A stretch of DNA of 64,000 bases from Branchipolynoe longqiensis (Eukaryota; Annelida; Polychaeta; Phyllodocida; Polynoidae): the NCBI GenBank assembly GCA_030323885.1, contig CM059187.1:126340025-126404024 (forward strand). The letters run 5' to 3'. Below are positions 51,186 through 62,170 of the stretch, in pieces; within the stretch, counting starts at the first letter, position 1; every line of letters starts with the position of its first letter. The notes beneath the pieces are model-generated. The model was not told the DNA's origin, did no database searches, and saw only the letters and a program-made list of their open reading frames with translations. Made by a program: the position numbers and the translations under genes.

Positions 51186-51525
51186 TTAAAGCTGCATAGT
51201 CCGTTGGAGCATTACATTTTCAAAACCAAAACAATTATCTACATTTGATTCTACATATGTAACTTACACACTATTGCACTTCTTAAGCTTTTGTTTCTAC
51301 ATAAAAGGACATGCTGAGGCAATTTAATAGAACATGTTTGTTACTGCCGAAGCCCACGGTGTCCGAGTTTTGGCGAGCTAGGCAAACCTAATTTGACATG
51401 TTTGCACATAAAATACCTCAGAAGTTAGCCACTTAAAATGAAAGTTACTTCAAGCTAAAGTAAAATTTAATTTATTTATCTCAGAAAAATGAAAATTCAA
51501 TACCATCAAAACCATGCAACTTTAA
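51186..51525 (-). mobile_element. MITE-D
   Basis: TTAAAGCTGCATAGTCCGTT at the left, ACCATGCAACTTTAA at the right. Full length in reverse orientation. Confidence 0.85.
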
Positions 51526-51840
51526 CTAAACCGCTTGTCTACATTTATACATATGTTGCTACATATCCGACCATATACCGATGTACTTGTTAAATATGTG
51601 TTGCTACGTATAATGAATATTAAGTCAATTTAATAGAACCTATCACTGCTGAAAGTTATACAAACCTATTATATCCCGCACTGTGGTGTGCATTTCAATT
51701 CAAATATCTCCAAAGTTAGACATCTTAAATCAAACTTCTATATTAAAGTTACTTAAACTTAAAATGAATTAATTGAAATGATGAGCTCCATATCTAAAAA
51801 ATATAACAGAAATTAAAAACCATCGTTTTTAGCAACTTTA
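51526..51840 (-). mobile_element. MITE-D, directly adjacent degraded copy
   Basis: Recognised from TTGTTAAATATGTGTTGCTA, AAGTCAATTTAATAGAACCT and the end AACCATCGTTTTTAGCAACT. It is in the same orientation as the preceding copy, separated by under 20 bases. Confidence 0.7.
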
Positions 51841-51867
51841 GGTAAACATCAGGATTTGTTGTTGAAG

Positions 51868-52172
51868 ATTTATGCTGTCTATCATGGATAAGCCTGAATA
51901 GGCTTGTTTTCACCATTAGACAGTTTGTGGATAGAAAGCCCCAGCCTACACTTTTACTGACCCAAGGGACTTTTAACCTCCCACACCACATAGACATGAT
52001 ATGAGAGCAACTGGCCTTTGATGATGCTGTAAGTTATACACAGCGGTGGAAATCCAAATTGGCAGAGGTGGGGGCACAGGGAATCGAACCACTGACCTTC
52101 AGATTAGGAGTCCGACCTAGAAAAATGTCAGACACTCTAACCACTCCGCCACAGAGAACACCACAATTGCAT
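51868..52172 (-). mobile_element. SINE-C
   Basis: Minus strand; head at 52070-52172 (CTCTGTGGCGGAGTGGTTAG, GGACTCCTAATCTGAAGGTC, GGTTCGATTCC). Body complete to CATAAATCTTCAACAACAAA. Confidence 0.9.
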
Positions 52173-52529
52173 GCTTATACCTATAACCAAAGACCCTATA
52201 ATACTAAGACGACTCACTTCCTATCTCTCCCATGGTAATGTAAATTTCTCAGTGCCACCTTGTGGTGGGTTTGATCAGCCTGGCTGCTAGTTGGTGTTTC
52301 ACATGTAAACACATACAATTATATTATACATTGAAAATAATCGTAAACTACTTGAGAATTTGTATTTTCTCTTTCATGATTCAGAATAAAAAGTCGACAT
52401 ATTCATGCCATTGGTTCATCGTTAGAAGGAACCTTGAATAACTATGCGTTTGTCGCCACTTTCCACATAAGTACATGACATATGACCTATGTATTTCATT
52501 CTACCTACAGGTGCGACCTTTTTGATATC

Positions 52530-52590
52530 ACAGGCCGTCCTGATATGCCCATAGATGTTGCTAGGATGTAAGACAACAACAAACAACAGA
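52530..52590 (+). mobile_element. SINE-B tail fragment
   Basis: GTCCTGATATGCCCATAGAT, GTTGCTAGGATGTAAGACAA, CAACAAAC tail. Confidence 0.75.
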
Positions 52591-52729
52591 CAACGGCTAT
52601 CACAGGACGATGATACCATAGATCTCACATGGGGGATAAATAGCCACCCTTCTGAGAATATTACAGTATGTATCCAGTGCGTATTTATAATAGTTTTGCA
52701 TCATATGTAGTTCAAATGTCGCGTCTATA

Positions 52730-53180
52730 CATATATGTATATATATATATTTTTTATATATATATCTATATATACAGAGATAGAGAGAAGCAGAGAGAGG
52801 GAGAGAGACGCCAAGGTAAGAGTAACACAAAATGAAGGGTGGAGTATTATGTGTTGACTGACAAGAGCTAACCGGTGAGGATTACAGAGAAAGCCGGTAG
52901 AGGGCGTGGGAGGGGCACAAGTTAGTATTGCATCAAGCAACTGCAACGCTATTATTATTCCTTGCTTTGTTCATGGCGCTTCAGGTCATTACACCATGAA
53001 CACTACTACTGCTGCTATATTTGGAAACTAGGAAGGTCTAAAACCTTTCGTTATTTCTACTTGTACAATCAACTATACCAAAGATGTTCAATACAAGAAT
53101 TTTATGTAAAGAAAACCTGTTAAATCACTTCACTGATATTTGCTTTCCCTAGCCACTAAAAAGCAATGAATCAACAATTA
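52730..53180. other. No gene seen
   Basis: TA run at 52725-52775, GA-rich 52776-52812, then unique sequence including TTGTTCATGGCGCTTCAGGT, shared with 35780. Confidence 0.35.
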
Positions 53181-53183
53181 CCA

Positions 53184-53314
53184 GAAACTATTTACAGGAA
53201 CATTTTAGTTGGTAATTACTCCGAAACTTCCGCTATGCCAGACCGATATATATAGCGGAAGTTTCGGAGTAATTACCAGCTAACATGTTCCTGTAAATAG
53301 TTTCGCTATGCCAG

Positions 53315-53325
<11 letters not shown>
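53184..53325. repeat. 52-bp-arm snap-back repeat with direct-repeat flank
   Basis: Left arm 53184-53235 and right arm 53253-53304 are near-perfect reverse complements: GAAACTATTTACAGGAACAT and ATGTTCCTGTAAATAGTTTC at the outer ends, CCGAAACTTCCGCTA and TAGCGGAAGTTTCGG at the inner ends. The loop is 17 bases. Loop plus last arm bases (CGCTATGCCAGACCGATATA) recur directly after the right arm at 53304-53325, leading into (TA)n. Confidence 0.9.
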
Positions 53326-53351
<26 letters not shown>

Positions 53352-53408
53352 TATATATATATAACTCCTGCTGATTGTTCATTGTGAGATCTTAATACTG
53401 AATTTAAC

Positions 53409-54282
53409 TTAAAGTTGCATTCTCTGATGGTTTTGCTTTTTTGCAATTTTCTTCTAATTTGCCGCGCTCGGACACAAAGACAACGAGGAGTTACTTAAAG
53501 TTATTTATTTCATGATAATCACTTAGGTTCAATTTCAGGTTATCTTAATCATCATCATAACAAAGATAAATCATCATCATTCAACAACAGAGAAGAGTAA
53601 ATGCCACATAGGCGAATGAGGCAGGCTCAAATCTGGTGCCAGGCACAATGTCTTCGGAAGAGATGGCTTCCTTAATGTCCATGAATTTGGTGTTAGAGTT
53701 GTCTGATTGGCTGGTCATCTTGCTGGAGCGAGATCAGGCATAAAATAAGTCAAAATAAACAAGTCACATGGGGACATCAGCACTTAACCCCTACTAACTG
53801 AGTGAAATAAAGACTAATTATGAAAAAAGGGTTGGGTGGGTGGGAAAATCTGACTTGCTTGGTTGGTGCCTCGTGGCGAAGTGACTTCTCAGTGTATAAT
53901 TAGGTCATATGCGAGGTCACTGAAGGGGTCACGTTAGCCTCGCGTGCAAATTAACGATGTTGCCTCGCAACATACGTAATTAGCTATTTATTACTAGGTT
54001 GATCGGTCTAATTTACCACACATAGTTTGATTATAAAATATATATATGGCTAACTTTGGAGATATTTGAAGTGAAAACATGACAAATTAATTTTGTCAAA
54101 CACATCCGAATATCCTTCCGTGGTAACAGGTTCTATGAAATTGACTAAGTAGTCCATCTATGCAGCAAACTATGTTTAATAAGTGAAGCAGCGTCTAAGT
54201 TTGATATGTATAGAGTAGAAGTATATGTAGGTAGGTGTTTCAGTTTAGAAAATGTGATGTTTTAATCGGATTATGCGGCGAT
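53409..54282 (+). mobile_element. MITE-D split by a ~595-bp insertion
   Basis: The left end TTAAAGTTGCATTCTCTGAT runs to about 53452. The matching interior resumes near 54047 (ATGGCTAACTTTGGAGATAT) and ends TTAATCGGATTATGCGGCG. The insert 53453-54046 is unrelated to other repeats seen here. Confidence 0.75.
53581..53718 (-). CDS. Small ORF (45 aa) inside an insertion, unknown
   Basis: The minus-strand ATG at 53718-53716 (context AAGATGACC) opens 45 codons to TGA at 53583-53581. The product starts MTSQSDNSNTKFMDIKEA and continues ISSEDIVPGTRFEPASFA, ending in a short hydrophobic YVAFTLLCC. Composition is protein-like with no low-complexity bias, unlike most ORFs here. It lies inside the DNA that interrupts the MITE-D at 53409-54282, so it may be captured or retrocopied coding sequence. 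No family recognised. A chance ORF of this length is quite possible. Confidence 0.3.
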   Translation of the reverse strand: MTSQSDNSNTKFMDIKEAISSEDIVPGTRFEPASFAYVAFTLLCC

Positions 54283-54356
54283 ATATTTGATTCCGATTAC
54301 ACGATTATTGCTAATTTAAATTCATACAATGGGATCTGCCTTCTGCTACCTCAGAC

Positions 54357-54690
54357 AGGATAACCGAATGAGTTGAGCGTCCGTCTCCCGTTATGGTAGA
54401 TCGTGCAATTCGAACTCATGGGTTCGAACCCTGGTCGAGTCAAATCAATGACTTAAAAAGTGTTACTTGTCACTACCTAGCCAGATGCTTGGCATTATTA
54501 GGGTGGGGGCAAGGACTGGTTGGCTCAGTGTCAGGATAATCTGACTGAGTGGGATATCAGGTCGTGGCAGCCTGGCCTCCTTGTTGGGAAGCACTATAAA
54601 GTTGCCATGAGTGTGCATTGTCACAAGTCGGTACCCATTCTGATATGGCCTTAGATGTTGTCAGGACGCAAAACTGCAACAACCAACCAA
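54357..54690 (+). mobile_element. SINE-B, full length
   Basis: Type-2 head GATAACCGAATGAGTTGAGC with CCCGTTATGGTAGATCG and B box GGTTCGAACCC. Full body. Tail GGACGCAAAACTGCAACAAC. Confidence 0.9.
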
Positions 54691-54691
54691 T

Positions 54692-54980
54692 CTGCGACCC
54701 TTGTGTGAGGCGAAATTCTGCCATGTGTGAATCATTTTTCAAAGTACAAACTGCCTGCCGTTTATTAAGTTATCCCTCCTATGACAGGACACCTGCTGTG
54801 TTAGCACACCACTGGTACCGGCTGAAGACAGGTTTTGCTACTACTGTAACCTAATTTATTGTTATGGGATTCCATTAATCTCACTCAGCTTATAACAGGT
54901 AATTTAAATAGAATTGCCAATTTAAAAATATGCAACTAGTGCGTGAGCAGAGTGGCTATTTTAATTTTGTTATATATTTG
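54692..54980. other. No gene recognised
   Basis: A plus-strand ORF (54618-54854) starts inside the SINE-B tail and has no domain. Possibly LINE-derived, but no motif confirms it. Confidence 0.3.
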
Positions 54981-54984
54981 TTTA

Positions 54985-55060
54985 TGGGATGTTTATGCTG
55001 TCCATAGCATATAAGCTTGGATGATCGAGCTTGTTTTCAATGCTGGGCAGTTATCAGTCT
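54985..55060 (-). mobile_element. SINE-C fragment, diverged
   Basis: GTTTATGCTGTCCATAGCAT, then AAGCTTGGATGATCGAGCTT and GTTTTCAATGCTGGGCAGTT, align with the SINE-C 3' region (TATCATGGATAAGCCTGAAT / GGCTTGTTTTCACCATTAGA). Old copy. Confidence 0.6.
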
Positions 55061-55412
55061 GTGTTTTTTAAGATTATGGTTTGTGGCTAGTGATCTATGT
55101 TAGTTAAAAAAAAAAAATTTGGCAAGAGTTTTTCTCTTTTGATTTTTTCCTACACTTAATTCTAGACTAGCCTACTCTATTTACATATTATTCCATAAGT
55201 AAGCAGGATAAAAAGGCAACCAAAAGGACATTTAAATAGATTGAGGAAAATTGAATGATTATAAAACAGAACATTATATAAAAAGATGATAAATAGTCAA
55301 TATTTTCAAGAAGCAAATTAGTCGTGATTGAAACAGTAAATCTCAGTAGCCAAAGAGGCAGGACATGTTAGCACCACAGAAAATGTTCTGAATCACAATC
55401 AGGTCACCGAAC
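55061..55412. other. No gene seen
   Basis: AT-rich sequence with an A12 run at 55106-55117. Confidence 0.35.
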
Positions 55413-55413
55413 T

Positions 55414-55650
55414 CGAAGCTGCATCGTCCGATGAAAACATCAAATTTTCAAGAGCAAGGCAATTATCTAGATTTGATTCTACATATCTAACTTATGTACG
55501 CATGCACCTATTAAGCATGTGTTGCCACACAGAAGGGAATAAAATTGACTTCAAGCTACACTAAGGTACATTATAACCATCAACCTAATGTTTTTTTATC
55601 TAAAAGAAATGTCAGAAACTCAAAATCATCGGATTATGCAACTTTTAATG
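55414..55650 (-). mobile_element. MITE-D with central deletion
   Basis: GAAGCTGCATCGTCCGATGA at the left and ATCGGATTATGCAACTTTTA at the right. Only 236 bp; about 110 bp is missing after GAATAAAATTGACTTCAAGC. Confidence 0.85.
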
Positions 55651-56080
55651 GAGGTGGGACAGGCATGAATATTCGTACATAAGGGATTGCTGGACCAGAC
55701 TAAATAAACCACGAAGTGAGGAGAAGGAACAAGAGAACGAACATATATACAAGATGGTGTCAAATGGGGAGATCTAACGATGAAAGCAAAGTAAGGAAAG
55801 CAAAGACAAAAAAGATACCAAAGAGAACGATGCTTATACAGCAACCTATTTATAATGTTGGTGAAACAATCTTAGCAGTCTCCTAAATGGTGTTTAAAAG
55901 AAATGATTTCACCTCTTTTGTTTCGCTTCTTCTTTATTAAAAAACCTAACCAAATTCTTTGGGAAATAGGTTATTATTTAAAATACCCCCACCCACCCAA
56001 TTCAGGCTCACGCACACAGTCACAGGGACCATGTCTATGTAAATATATCCGTATGCATTCTGCCAGACCTGAAGACTACC
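55651..56080. other. No gene seen
   Basis: Unique-looking sequence with purine-rich 55780-55850. No domain-bearing ORF. Confidence 0.35.
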
Positions 56081-56083
56081 AAA

Positions 56084-56405
56084 CGCGATGACTGAATCAG
56101 TAGAAGTGATAGTTTCCCCTGTGGGATCTCGGAGGTTTGAATCCCAACCGAGTCAAACCAATGACTTTGAAAATTCATACTTGTCGCTATATAACCTGGC
56201 GCTCAGCATTAATAGGGATGGACAAGGACTGGCTAGCTCAGTATAAAGGTAATGGGACTGAGTGGGATATTGGGTCATGGTGCTGGCGGCCCGGTCTTCC
56301 AGTGGTTCAGCACTATAAAGTCGTCATGAATGCACACTGTCACAAGTCAGGACCCGTCCTGATATGACCTTAGGTGTTGATAGAACGCTAAACCTCAACA
56401 AACAT
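56084..56405 (+). mobile_element. SINE-B
   Basis: Head GCGATGACTGAATCAGTAGA with B box GGTTTGAATCCC. Body ATTAATAGGGATGGACAAGG, GGTTCAGCACTATAAAGTCG and TGTCACAAGTCAGGACCCGT. The head is the most diverged of the full copies. Confidence 0.85.
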
Positions 56406-56490
56406 ACAAACTGCGCAGATAGACTAATGAGAAATTGCAGTCCTGAAACTAATCCGCGCTCTAAACAATAATTGTGATGGGATACCTTGG

Positions 56491-56765
56491 TTGGTTGGTT
56501 GTTGGAGCTTTACGTCCTAACAACATCTAAGGCCATATCAGGACGGGTACCGACTTGTGACAGTGTGCACTCATGGCGACTTTATAGTGCCAACCAATCC
56601 TTGCCCTATCCTAATAACGCTGAGCATCTGGCTAGGAAGCGACAAATATTAATTTTTAACTCATTGGTTTGACTCGACATGGGTTCGAACCCATGGATTC
56701 GAATCACACGACCTACCAAAACGGGAGACGGACGCTAAAACTCATTCGGCCATCCCGTCTGGTTG
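56491..56765 (-). mobile_element. SINE-B with internal deletion
   Basis: Minus strand. Tail GGTTGGTTGGTTGTTGGAGC at the left and type-2 head (GGCCGAATGAGTTTTAGCGT) at the right. About 80 bp between TATAGTGC and CAACCAATCCTTGCCC is deleted (56586-56588). Confidence 0.9.
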
Positions 56766-56823
56766 GGATAACTTTCAATAACATGTGCCTGTATGAGTGG
56801 GATCTACACATTTTTTGTTTTGT

Positions 56824-57227
56824 TAAGCCCCAGTGACACGAGGCCTGCGTTTGCTTACGATCGATTCGCGAGCATTTTGCAATTAAATTACAACCATCTT
56901 ACGACCACCTTACGACTAATCGCTGAGTGCTCGCCAACGATTTCGGCCCATTTGGGTCACAAGGAGGTTGTCACTGCAGCACCGACAATCTCCTTGCGAC
57001 CTCTGGCGCCTCCACGTTCATTGCCATATTTGGAGATGCAATGTGGCGCGTGGCCATTGGTAAGTAACGATGATGTCACAATGTCACCTCGTGCATCATT
57101 GTCGACATGGCGACGTATTAAAATAGTTTGGAACAAATTGTTTCATTTTTGTCACAAGGAACTCGCAGGCTTTTGGCTGCCAAGTGACCGCAAGTGAACG
57201 CAGGTCGTTGTGTGACTGGGGCTTTAG
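56824..57227. mobile_element. CCCAGTCACAC-type TIR element (family 4)
   Basis: 404 bp. Left TAAGCCCCAGTGACACGAGG; right GTTGTGTGACTGGGGCTTTA, pairing with mismatches over ~27 bases (CCTGCG..CGCAGG inside). The interior has ACGAC-rich units (TTACGACCACCTTACGAC) and an ATTTGGGTCACAAGGAGGTT stretch. Same terminal class as 24105-24948, with a different interior. Confidence 0.75.
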
Positions 57228-57321
57228 ATCCCTGATCCCCGAAAAGTAATTCACCAGATACAACCCAAGCACAATCGGCTCGTCTATATAGTAGTATAAT
57301 TTGGAGAGAACCTGAACCAAT

Positions 57322-57600
57322 GGGTTGCACCCCTGGTCGAGTCAAACCAATGACTTAAAAATTGGTACTTGTCACTTCCTAGCCTGGCGCTCGACATTAT
57401 TAGGATAGGACAAGGACTGGTTAGCTCAGTGACAGGATAATGTGACTGAGTGGGATATCGGGTGATGGTGCCTGTAGCCTGGTTACCCAGTGGGACAGCA
57501 CAATAAAGTCGCCATGAGTGCGCACTGTCACAAGTCGGTACCCGTCCTCATATGACCTTAGATGTTGCTAGGACGTAAAACAACAAACAAACAAAACCTG
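57322..57600 (+). mobile_element. SINE-B, head truncated
   Basis: From GGTTGCACCCCTGGTCGAGT through the complete body to GACGTAAAACAACAAACAAA. (AACA)n tail rather than the (AACC)n tail of other copies. Confidence 0.9.
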
Positions 57601-57639
57601 AACCAAACTATGAGATGCAATGGATGCAGAGGTGGTTGG

Positions 57640-58115
57640 TGGTGGTACAACTTGATGGTGACGCATGATTGCATAGAAGCGCGCGCAATCCCCACACTGC
57701 ACCGCCCCTCATTCATTCATACGCCAGCTCACCGAGCGCTAGCAGTGCGTGCGGCGAGTTTCTGAGCGCGGGCTGTGCTGTTGACGAGTGATGTGCGCGT
57801 CTTGTACGAGTGGGTTTATGCTTATAGGGGCGATGATGCCCACAGGCCCCGATCCCTATCTGACGCCGCTGATATCCAGCCCCTATCGGGTGTCAGCCAC
57901 TGACACGCCGGTCAACAGCGCCCGTTAATTCAGCCGTCCCCTACTCACCGGCGCTAAGGGGTCTCCGGAACATTTGCACGGAGGATATATCCCTCCGCAG
58001 GGCGCGTTGAAATGGGCTGAGTCATTGACCTTCAATTTCATCGTTGAACAGCGCCATTGAAAAATGCGACAACTCTATGAAAAATAGAGACCCCTGGGGG
58101 TGTCAGTCGGTACTA
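57640..58115. other. CpG-rich island, possibly regulatory
   Basis: 57675-58060 is CpG-rich unique sequence (GAGCGCTAGCAGTGCGTGCG, GACGCCGCTGATATCCAGCC). No ORF with a domain and no repeat match. Candidate regulatory DNA by composition only. Confidence 0.35.
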
Positions 58116-58618
58116 CCAGGGTCTTTCGTGGGGGTAATGTCAGTTACTGTATATTATTGTTGTTGTTCTTAGGGAACTATTTGATTCGTTATTCATTCGT
58201 TCATTTATTTATATCCATTTATTGATGTATTACTATTAGATCTTCCATGACTCATTTGTGTCGATACGGTGTGCACAGATAATGGGAGCTGAACAAAAAA
58301 GGGGAGTCATCCTTTTCTGGATATTTAATTTTTAATTTTAAAAGTTTGTTTGTTTTTTTGAATAACAAAAGTTGTCTTTTTTTATTGGGGGTCGGGGGGA
58401 GTAGATTCCTTCTATATAGTGATAAGATTAAAGTTTTCAATTCGATTGCCGGGGCTAACGTGCCGTATGTCCCCCCGCCTTTGGGGAGGTCGCGGTCTGC
58501 CCGCGAGAGGGGGTATGACTATGAGGCCATCTGTCATAAACTAACCACCAAGTGATACAACGTAGGTGTGTGGTCGGGGCATTGTTTGGATCCAGTTTAC
58601 AAATAAATCGGACACTAT
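58116..58618. other. No gene recognised
   Basis: AT-rich, then a short GC-rich patch at 58455-58520. No domain-bearing ORF. Confidence 0.3.
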
Positions 58619-58942
58619 TTAAAGTTGCATAGTCCGATGGTTTTGAATTTCTGTATTCTTTCTGAGATAAATATATTGGATCGATCACTAATATCTACTT
58701 TACATTAGTTCAAAGTTACTTTTATTTTAAATGGTAAACTTTTGAGATATTTTGAGTGCAGACATGGAAAATTAGTTTTGGCAAGCTTGCCAAAACTCTG
58801 ACAAATTGACTCAGTTTTACCTGCTACGCAGAAACAAATGCTTAATAAGTGCATCGGTATCGAAGTTAGATATGTAAAATCAAATCTAGATAATTGGTTT
58901 GGTTTTGAAAATTTGATATTTCATCGGACTATGCAGCTTTAA
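58619..58942 (+). mobile_element. MITE-D with internal deletion
   Basis: TTTAAAGTTGCATAGTCCGA left, TCGGACTATGCAGCTTTAA right. Lacks the TCTGCAGTAACAGGTTCT block that other copies have (about 30 bp missing near 58802). Confidence 0.9.
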
Positions 58943-59149
58943 TCCAAGTTAAAAGTATGGCAACATCCGCGAACACGCTTTTGTGTATGCGTCTGTCCTT
59001 GGGATGAGCGTGATGCGAACGAGACGGTCGAAATATCTGTTGTTTGAGATTGGTGGGTGTGCTGTGGAATGCCTTATCGCAAAATAGTCGATGGTCAGTT
59101 ATTCGTCATTTGGATGCTTTAAATAAGTCAGGGAAGAAGGGCCATATAT

Positions 59150-59442
59150 AATATATATAAAGGCACACAAATATATTTAAATAGATACAAATACAAATAG
59201 ACCTATACAAAAATATATACATATTCATACATATATATACAAATATAAACAAATATATGAACACACATATACATATATACACATACATGTATTTCAGATA
59301 TACACATATTTGTCAGATATACACACACATACATACACATACATATATATCTATACACATATAATATACACACATATACACATATACAGACATACATATA
59401 TTTCAGATATACACATATATGTCAGATATACACACATACATA
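59150..59442. repeat. (TACA/TATA)n array
   Basis: ACACATATA and ACATACATA units with recurring TTTCAGATATACACAT (59293, 59399) and TGTCAGATATACACA. The same words recur at 60000-60130, across the SINE-A dimer. Confidence 0.9.
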
Positions 59443-59943
59443 TGTCATGGGGGTGATGAAAATGGGAAATACCGTGCCTAGAGCGGGACTCGAACCCGCA
59501 TCTCTTTGCATTCCGGGCCAGTGTGCTAACCATTACACCACCTAGGCTCCCTGATATCAACAGACTCCCCACGCCTACCTGTCTATGTGGTTACTTGCCT
59601 GAGAGGTCAGTGCAGACCACTACACTCGTCCCCCTGGAATTGTAAGTCTTGTAATGCTTACAATTACATACATACAGGCAATGCACCCACACATACACAG
59701 GGTAGGTTCTACAACTATACAGCGCGTAGCTTGTATAGGATCCTGGTCACGGCACCAGTGTCATGGGGGTGATGAAAATGGGAAATACCGTGCCTAGAGC
59801 AGGACTCGAACCCGCATCTCTTTGCATTCCGGGCCAGTGTGCTAACCATTACACCACCTAGGTTCCCTGATATCAACACACTCCCCACGCCTACCTGTCT
59901 ATGTGGTTACTTGCCTGAGAGGTCAGTGCAGACCACTACACAT
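59443..59943 (-). mobile_element. SINE-A head-to-tail dimer, minus strand
   Basis: Two tRNA-like parts (59476-59547 and 59792-59863 region) are separated by one full tail plus leader. The junction words ACTTACAATTCCAGGGGGAC then GAGTGTAGTGGTCTGCACTG read on the minus strand, as in the plus-strand dimer at 20101-20535. Period ~316 bp. The last unit stops after CCCATGACA and enters the TACA array. Confidence 0.85.
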
Positions 59944-60245
59944 ACATATATCAATACACATATAATATACAGACATATACATATATACACACATACATCT
60001 ATTTCAGATATACACATGTCAGATATACACACATACATACATATATCAATACACATATCATATACACACATATACATATATATATATACAGATATACAAA
60101 CATACATATATTTCAGATATACCCATGTCAGATATACACACATACATACACATACATACATATACACATACATACATGCACATACATGCACATACATGCA
60201 CATACATGCACATACATACATACATACATACATACATACACATAT
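59944..60245. repeat. (TACA)n array, right part
   Basis: Same words as the array at 59150-59442, ending in GCACATACAT units and ten TACA repeats. Confidence 0.9.
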
Positions 60246-60349
60246 AGACTTAATGATAGTTGAATTTGTCCACAGAATGGTACTTACAAAAGAAGCGTGA
60301 ACTTTATTTTGTATCGCACCACTGACAGACTTAACACTTGTCAAGGTTC

Positions 60350-60625
60350 CCCCCAATTATAACCGAGTAATATTTCCCGTAATGAAATGGCCATCTGGCC
60401 GGGCGGGGTGCCGGATCCGGGGCGCTGCTGCCCGGTGCCGGTGGCGGTGATGGCGGACAGAGGCGCCGGTGCTGGTGGTGTTGCTGGTGGTTGTGGTTGT
60501 GGTGGCGATGACGGCTGGTGTGGGGACAGGGGTCGGGTGCTGCCCTAGGGCCTTGCCCGTCCCACCAGCCATGATGAGCTCCGCACCCAGCACGGACCTG
60601 CACCCACGCCGGATGTTCATTTGTT
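60350..60625. other. CpG-rich segment with GGTGGT repeats
   Basis: 60390-60540 is GC-rich with CGGTGGCGGTGATGGCGG and TGGTGGTG runs. The minus ORFs (87-90 codons) are Thr/Pro/His-rich and without a domain. Possibly regulatory or first-exon-like, not supported further. Confidence 0.3.
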
Positions 60626-60729
60626 GGCTTTAATTAAAACATCTCCGAGGACAACGCCCATCAGGATGACAGAGGGACACAGTCCCACACAACTCATCCG
60701 TGGAGGCATATGGCGCGCGTACACAATAG

Positions 60730-60730
60730 G

Positions 60731-60764
<34 letters not shown>

Positions 60765-60765
60765 T
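60730..60765. repeat. (TA)n microsatellite
   Basis: About 16 TA units. Confidence 0.9.
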
Positions 60766-60900
60766 TTGGATATATCAGTATATCTGCAATTTCCCGCCAG
60801 TGACAAAGCCCCGGAGAGGGCAAGGGGTAAAACCTTGAAGTGCAAATACAATTACCCAAGAGTATTTGTGTTGCATATATATAGAAAGGGACTAGTGTCC

Positions 60901-61257
60901 TTAAAGGTGCATAGTCCGATGGGCTTTGAGTTTATTGCATTTTCTTAGAAGGACATATTAGAGTGATCATTATAATCTACATTACTTTAGTTTGAAGTAA
61001 CTTTTATTGCAAATGGCTAACTTTTGAGTTATTTGAAGTGCAAACATGCAACATTAGTTTTGGAAAGCGTACCAAAACTCTTGACACCATATATTTCTGC
61101 AGTAATATGTTCTATTAAATTCTTCAGTATTCCCTTCTATATGGGGTGACACATGTTTAATAAGTGCACCAGTATCTAAGTTAGATATGTAGAATCAAAT
61201 CGAGACACTTGTTTTGGTTTTGAACATTTGATGTTTTAATCGGACTATGCAGCGTTC
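60901..61257 (+). mobile_element. MITE-D
   Basis: TTAAAGGTGCATAGTCCGAT left, TCGGACTATGCAGCGTT right (last bases mutated). Interior intact. Confidence 0.9.
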
Positions 61258-61470
61258 ATATAATATATATAAATTTATAAATACATATTTAATAAATTAA
61301 GCGGTTGTCACACCTCGCCGGATTGAGCAACGGACAGAATTGTCTAGTCTGGGCATCATAAGTATCAAAATGTATTAAAATGTGTCAAAATGTTGCGATA
61401 TCGCGTCAAAGGCCACTGGACGAACAGACATGAAATGGACATGAAACAAACATGAAGTCGTTTAGCGGAC

Positions 61471-62170
61471 TAAAGCTGAGATTCCTTCTACGCGGTATGC
61501 GGCATGCAGCATGCGGCATGCGGTATGCGGTATGCGAATGGGAAGATTCCTTCTACACGGTATGCGGCATGCGGCAGACGGCACATGACTGGCTATATTT
61601 AAAAAATAAAAATAAACAAGTATACTCCATACTGCACTGTATATGGCCTAATATGGCATGTATATCCATGTAACTCTTGGTACTGCACATGGAGGTTCCT
61701 ACCTTTATAATTACCAAATTATAGATAAGTATTCATATATTTGTGGCTCTGGTAGTATTTTTACCAACCCGAACCCCCACCACCACCACTACTGCACTTG
61801 GTGTAGATACAGGGCTAAAGACTATCAGTCGCCTCCTCCAGCCTTATATCAATGGACAAATGCGACTGATGCTTTTCTATTCGCACCACCTTGTCCCGGC
61901 TGTCCGTAATTATCAGTCGCCTCCTCCAGCCTTATATCAATGGACAAATGCGACTGATGCTTTTCTATTCGCACCCCCGTGTCGCATGCCGCATGCCAGA
62001 CCGATCGCTACAGGGACCGATCGAGTTGTCGCATTCGCATTCGCATTCGCATTCGCATTCGCATACCGCGTGTAAGGGTTGCATCCCATTGACTTCAAGG
62101 CGTTTCGATTTTTTGCCGCATTCGCATTCGCATACGCATAACGCATACCGCGTGTATGGAATCCTAGCTT
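61471..62170 (-). mobile_element. GCATGCG-rich TIR element, copy 2
   Basis: Same family as 1297-1972 in reverse orientation. Shared central blocks include CCTTTATAATTACCAAATTA (61692) and TTACCAACCCGAACCC. An internal ~100-bp tandem duplication (ATCAGTCGCCTCCTCCAGCC.. to ..CTATTCGCACC) lies at 61819-61887 and 61916-61974. AATGCG-type arrays (as CGCATT) at 62030-62065. Confidence 0.85.

Noticed and set aside
60331..60620. Two 87-90-codon minus ORFs, Thr/His/Pro-rich
   Set aside because: Overlapping frames over a GGTGGT/GGCGGT simple-sequence stretch; no domain.
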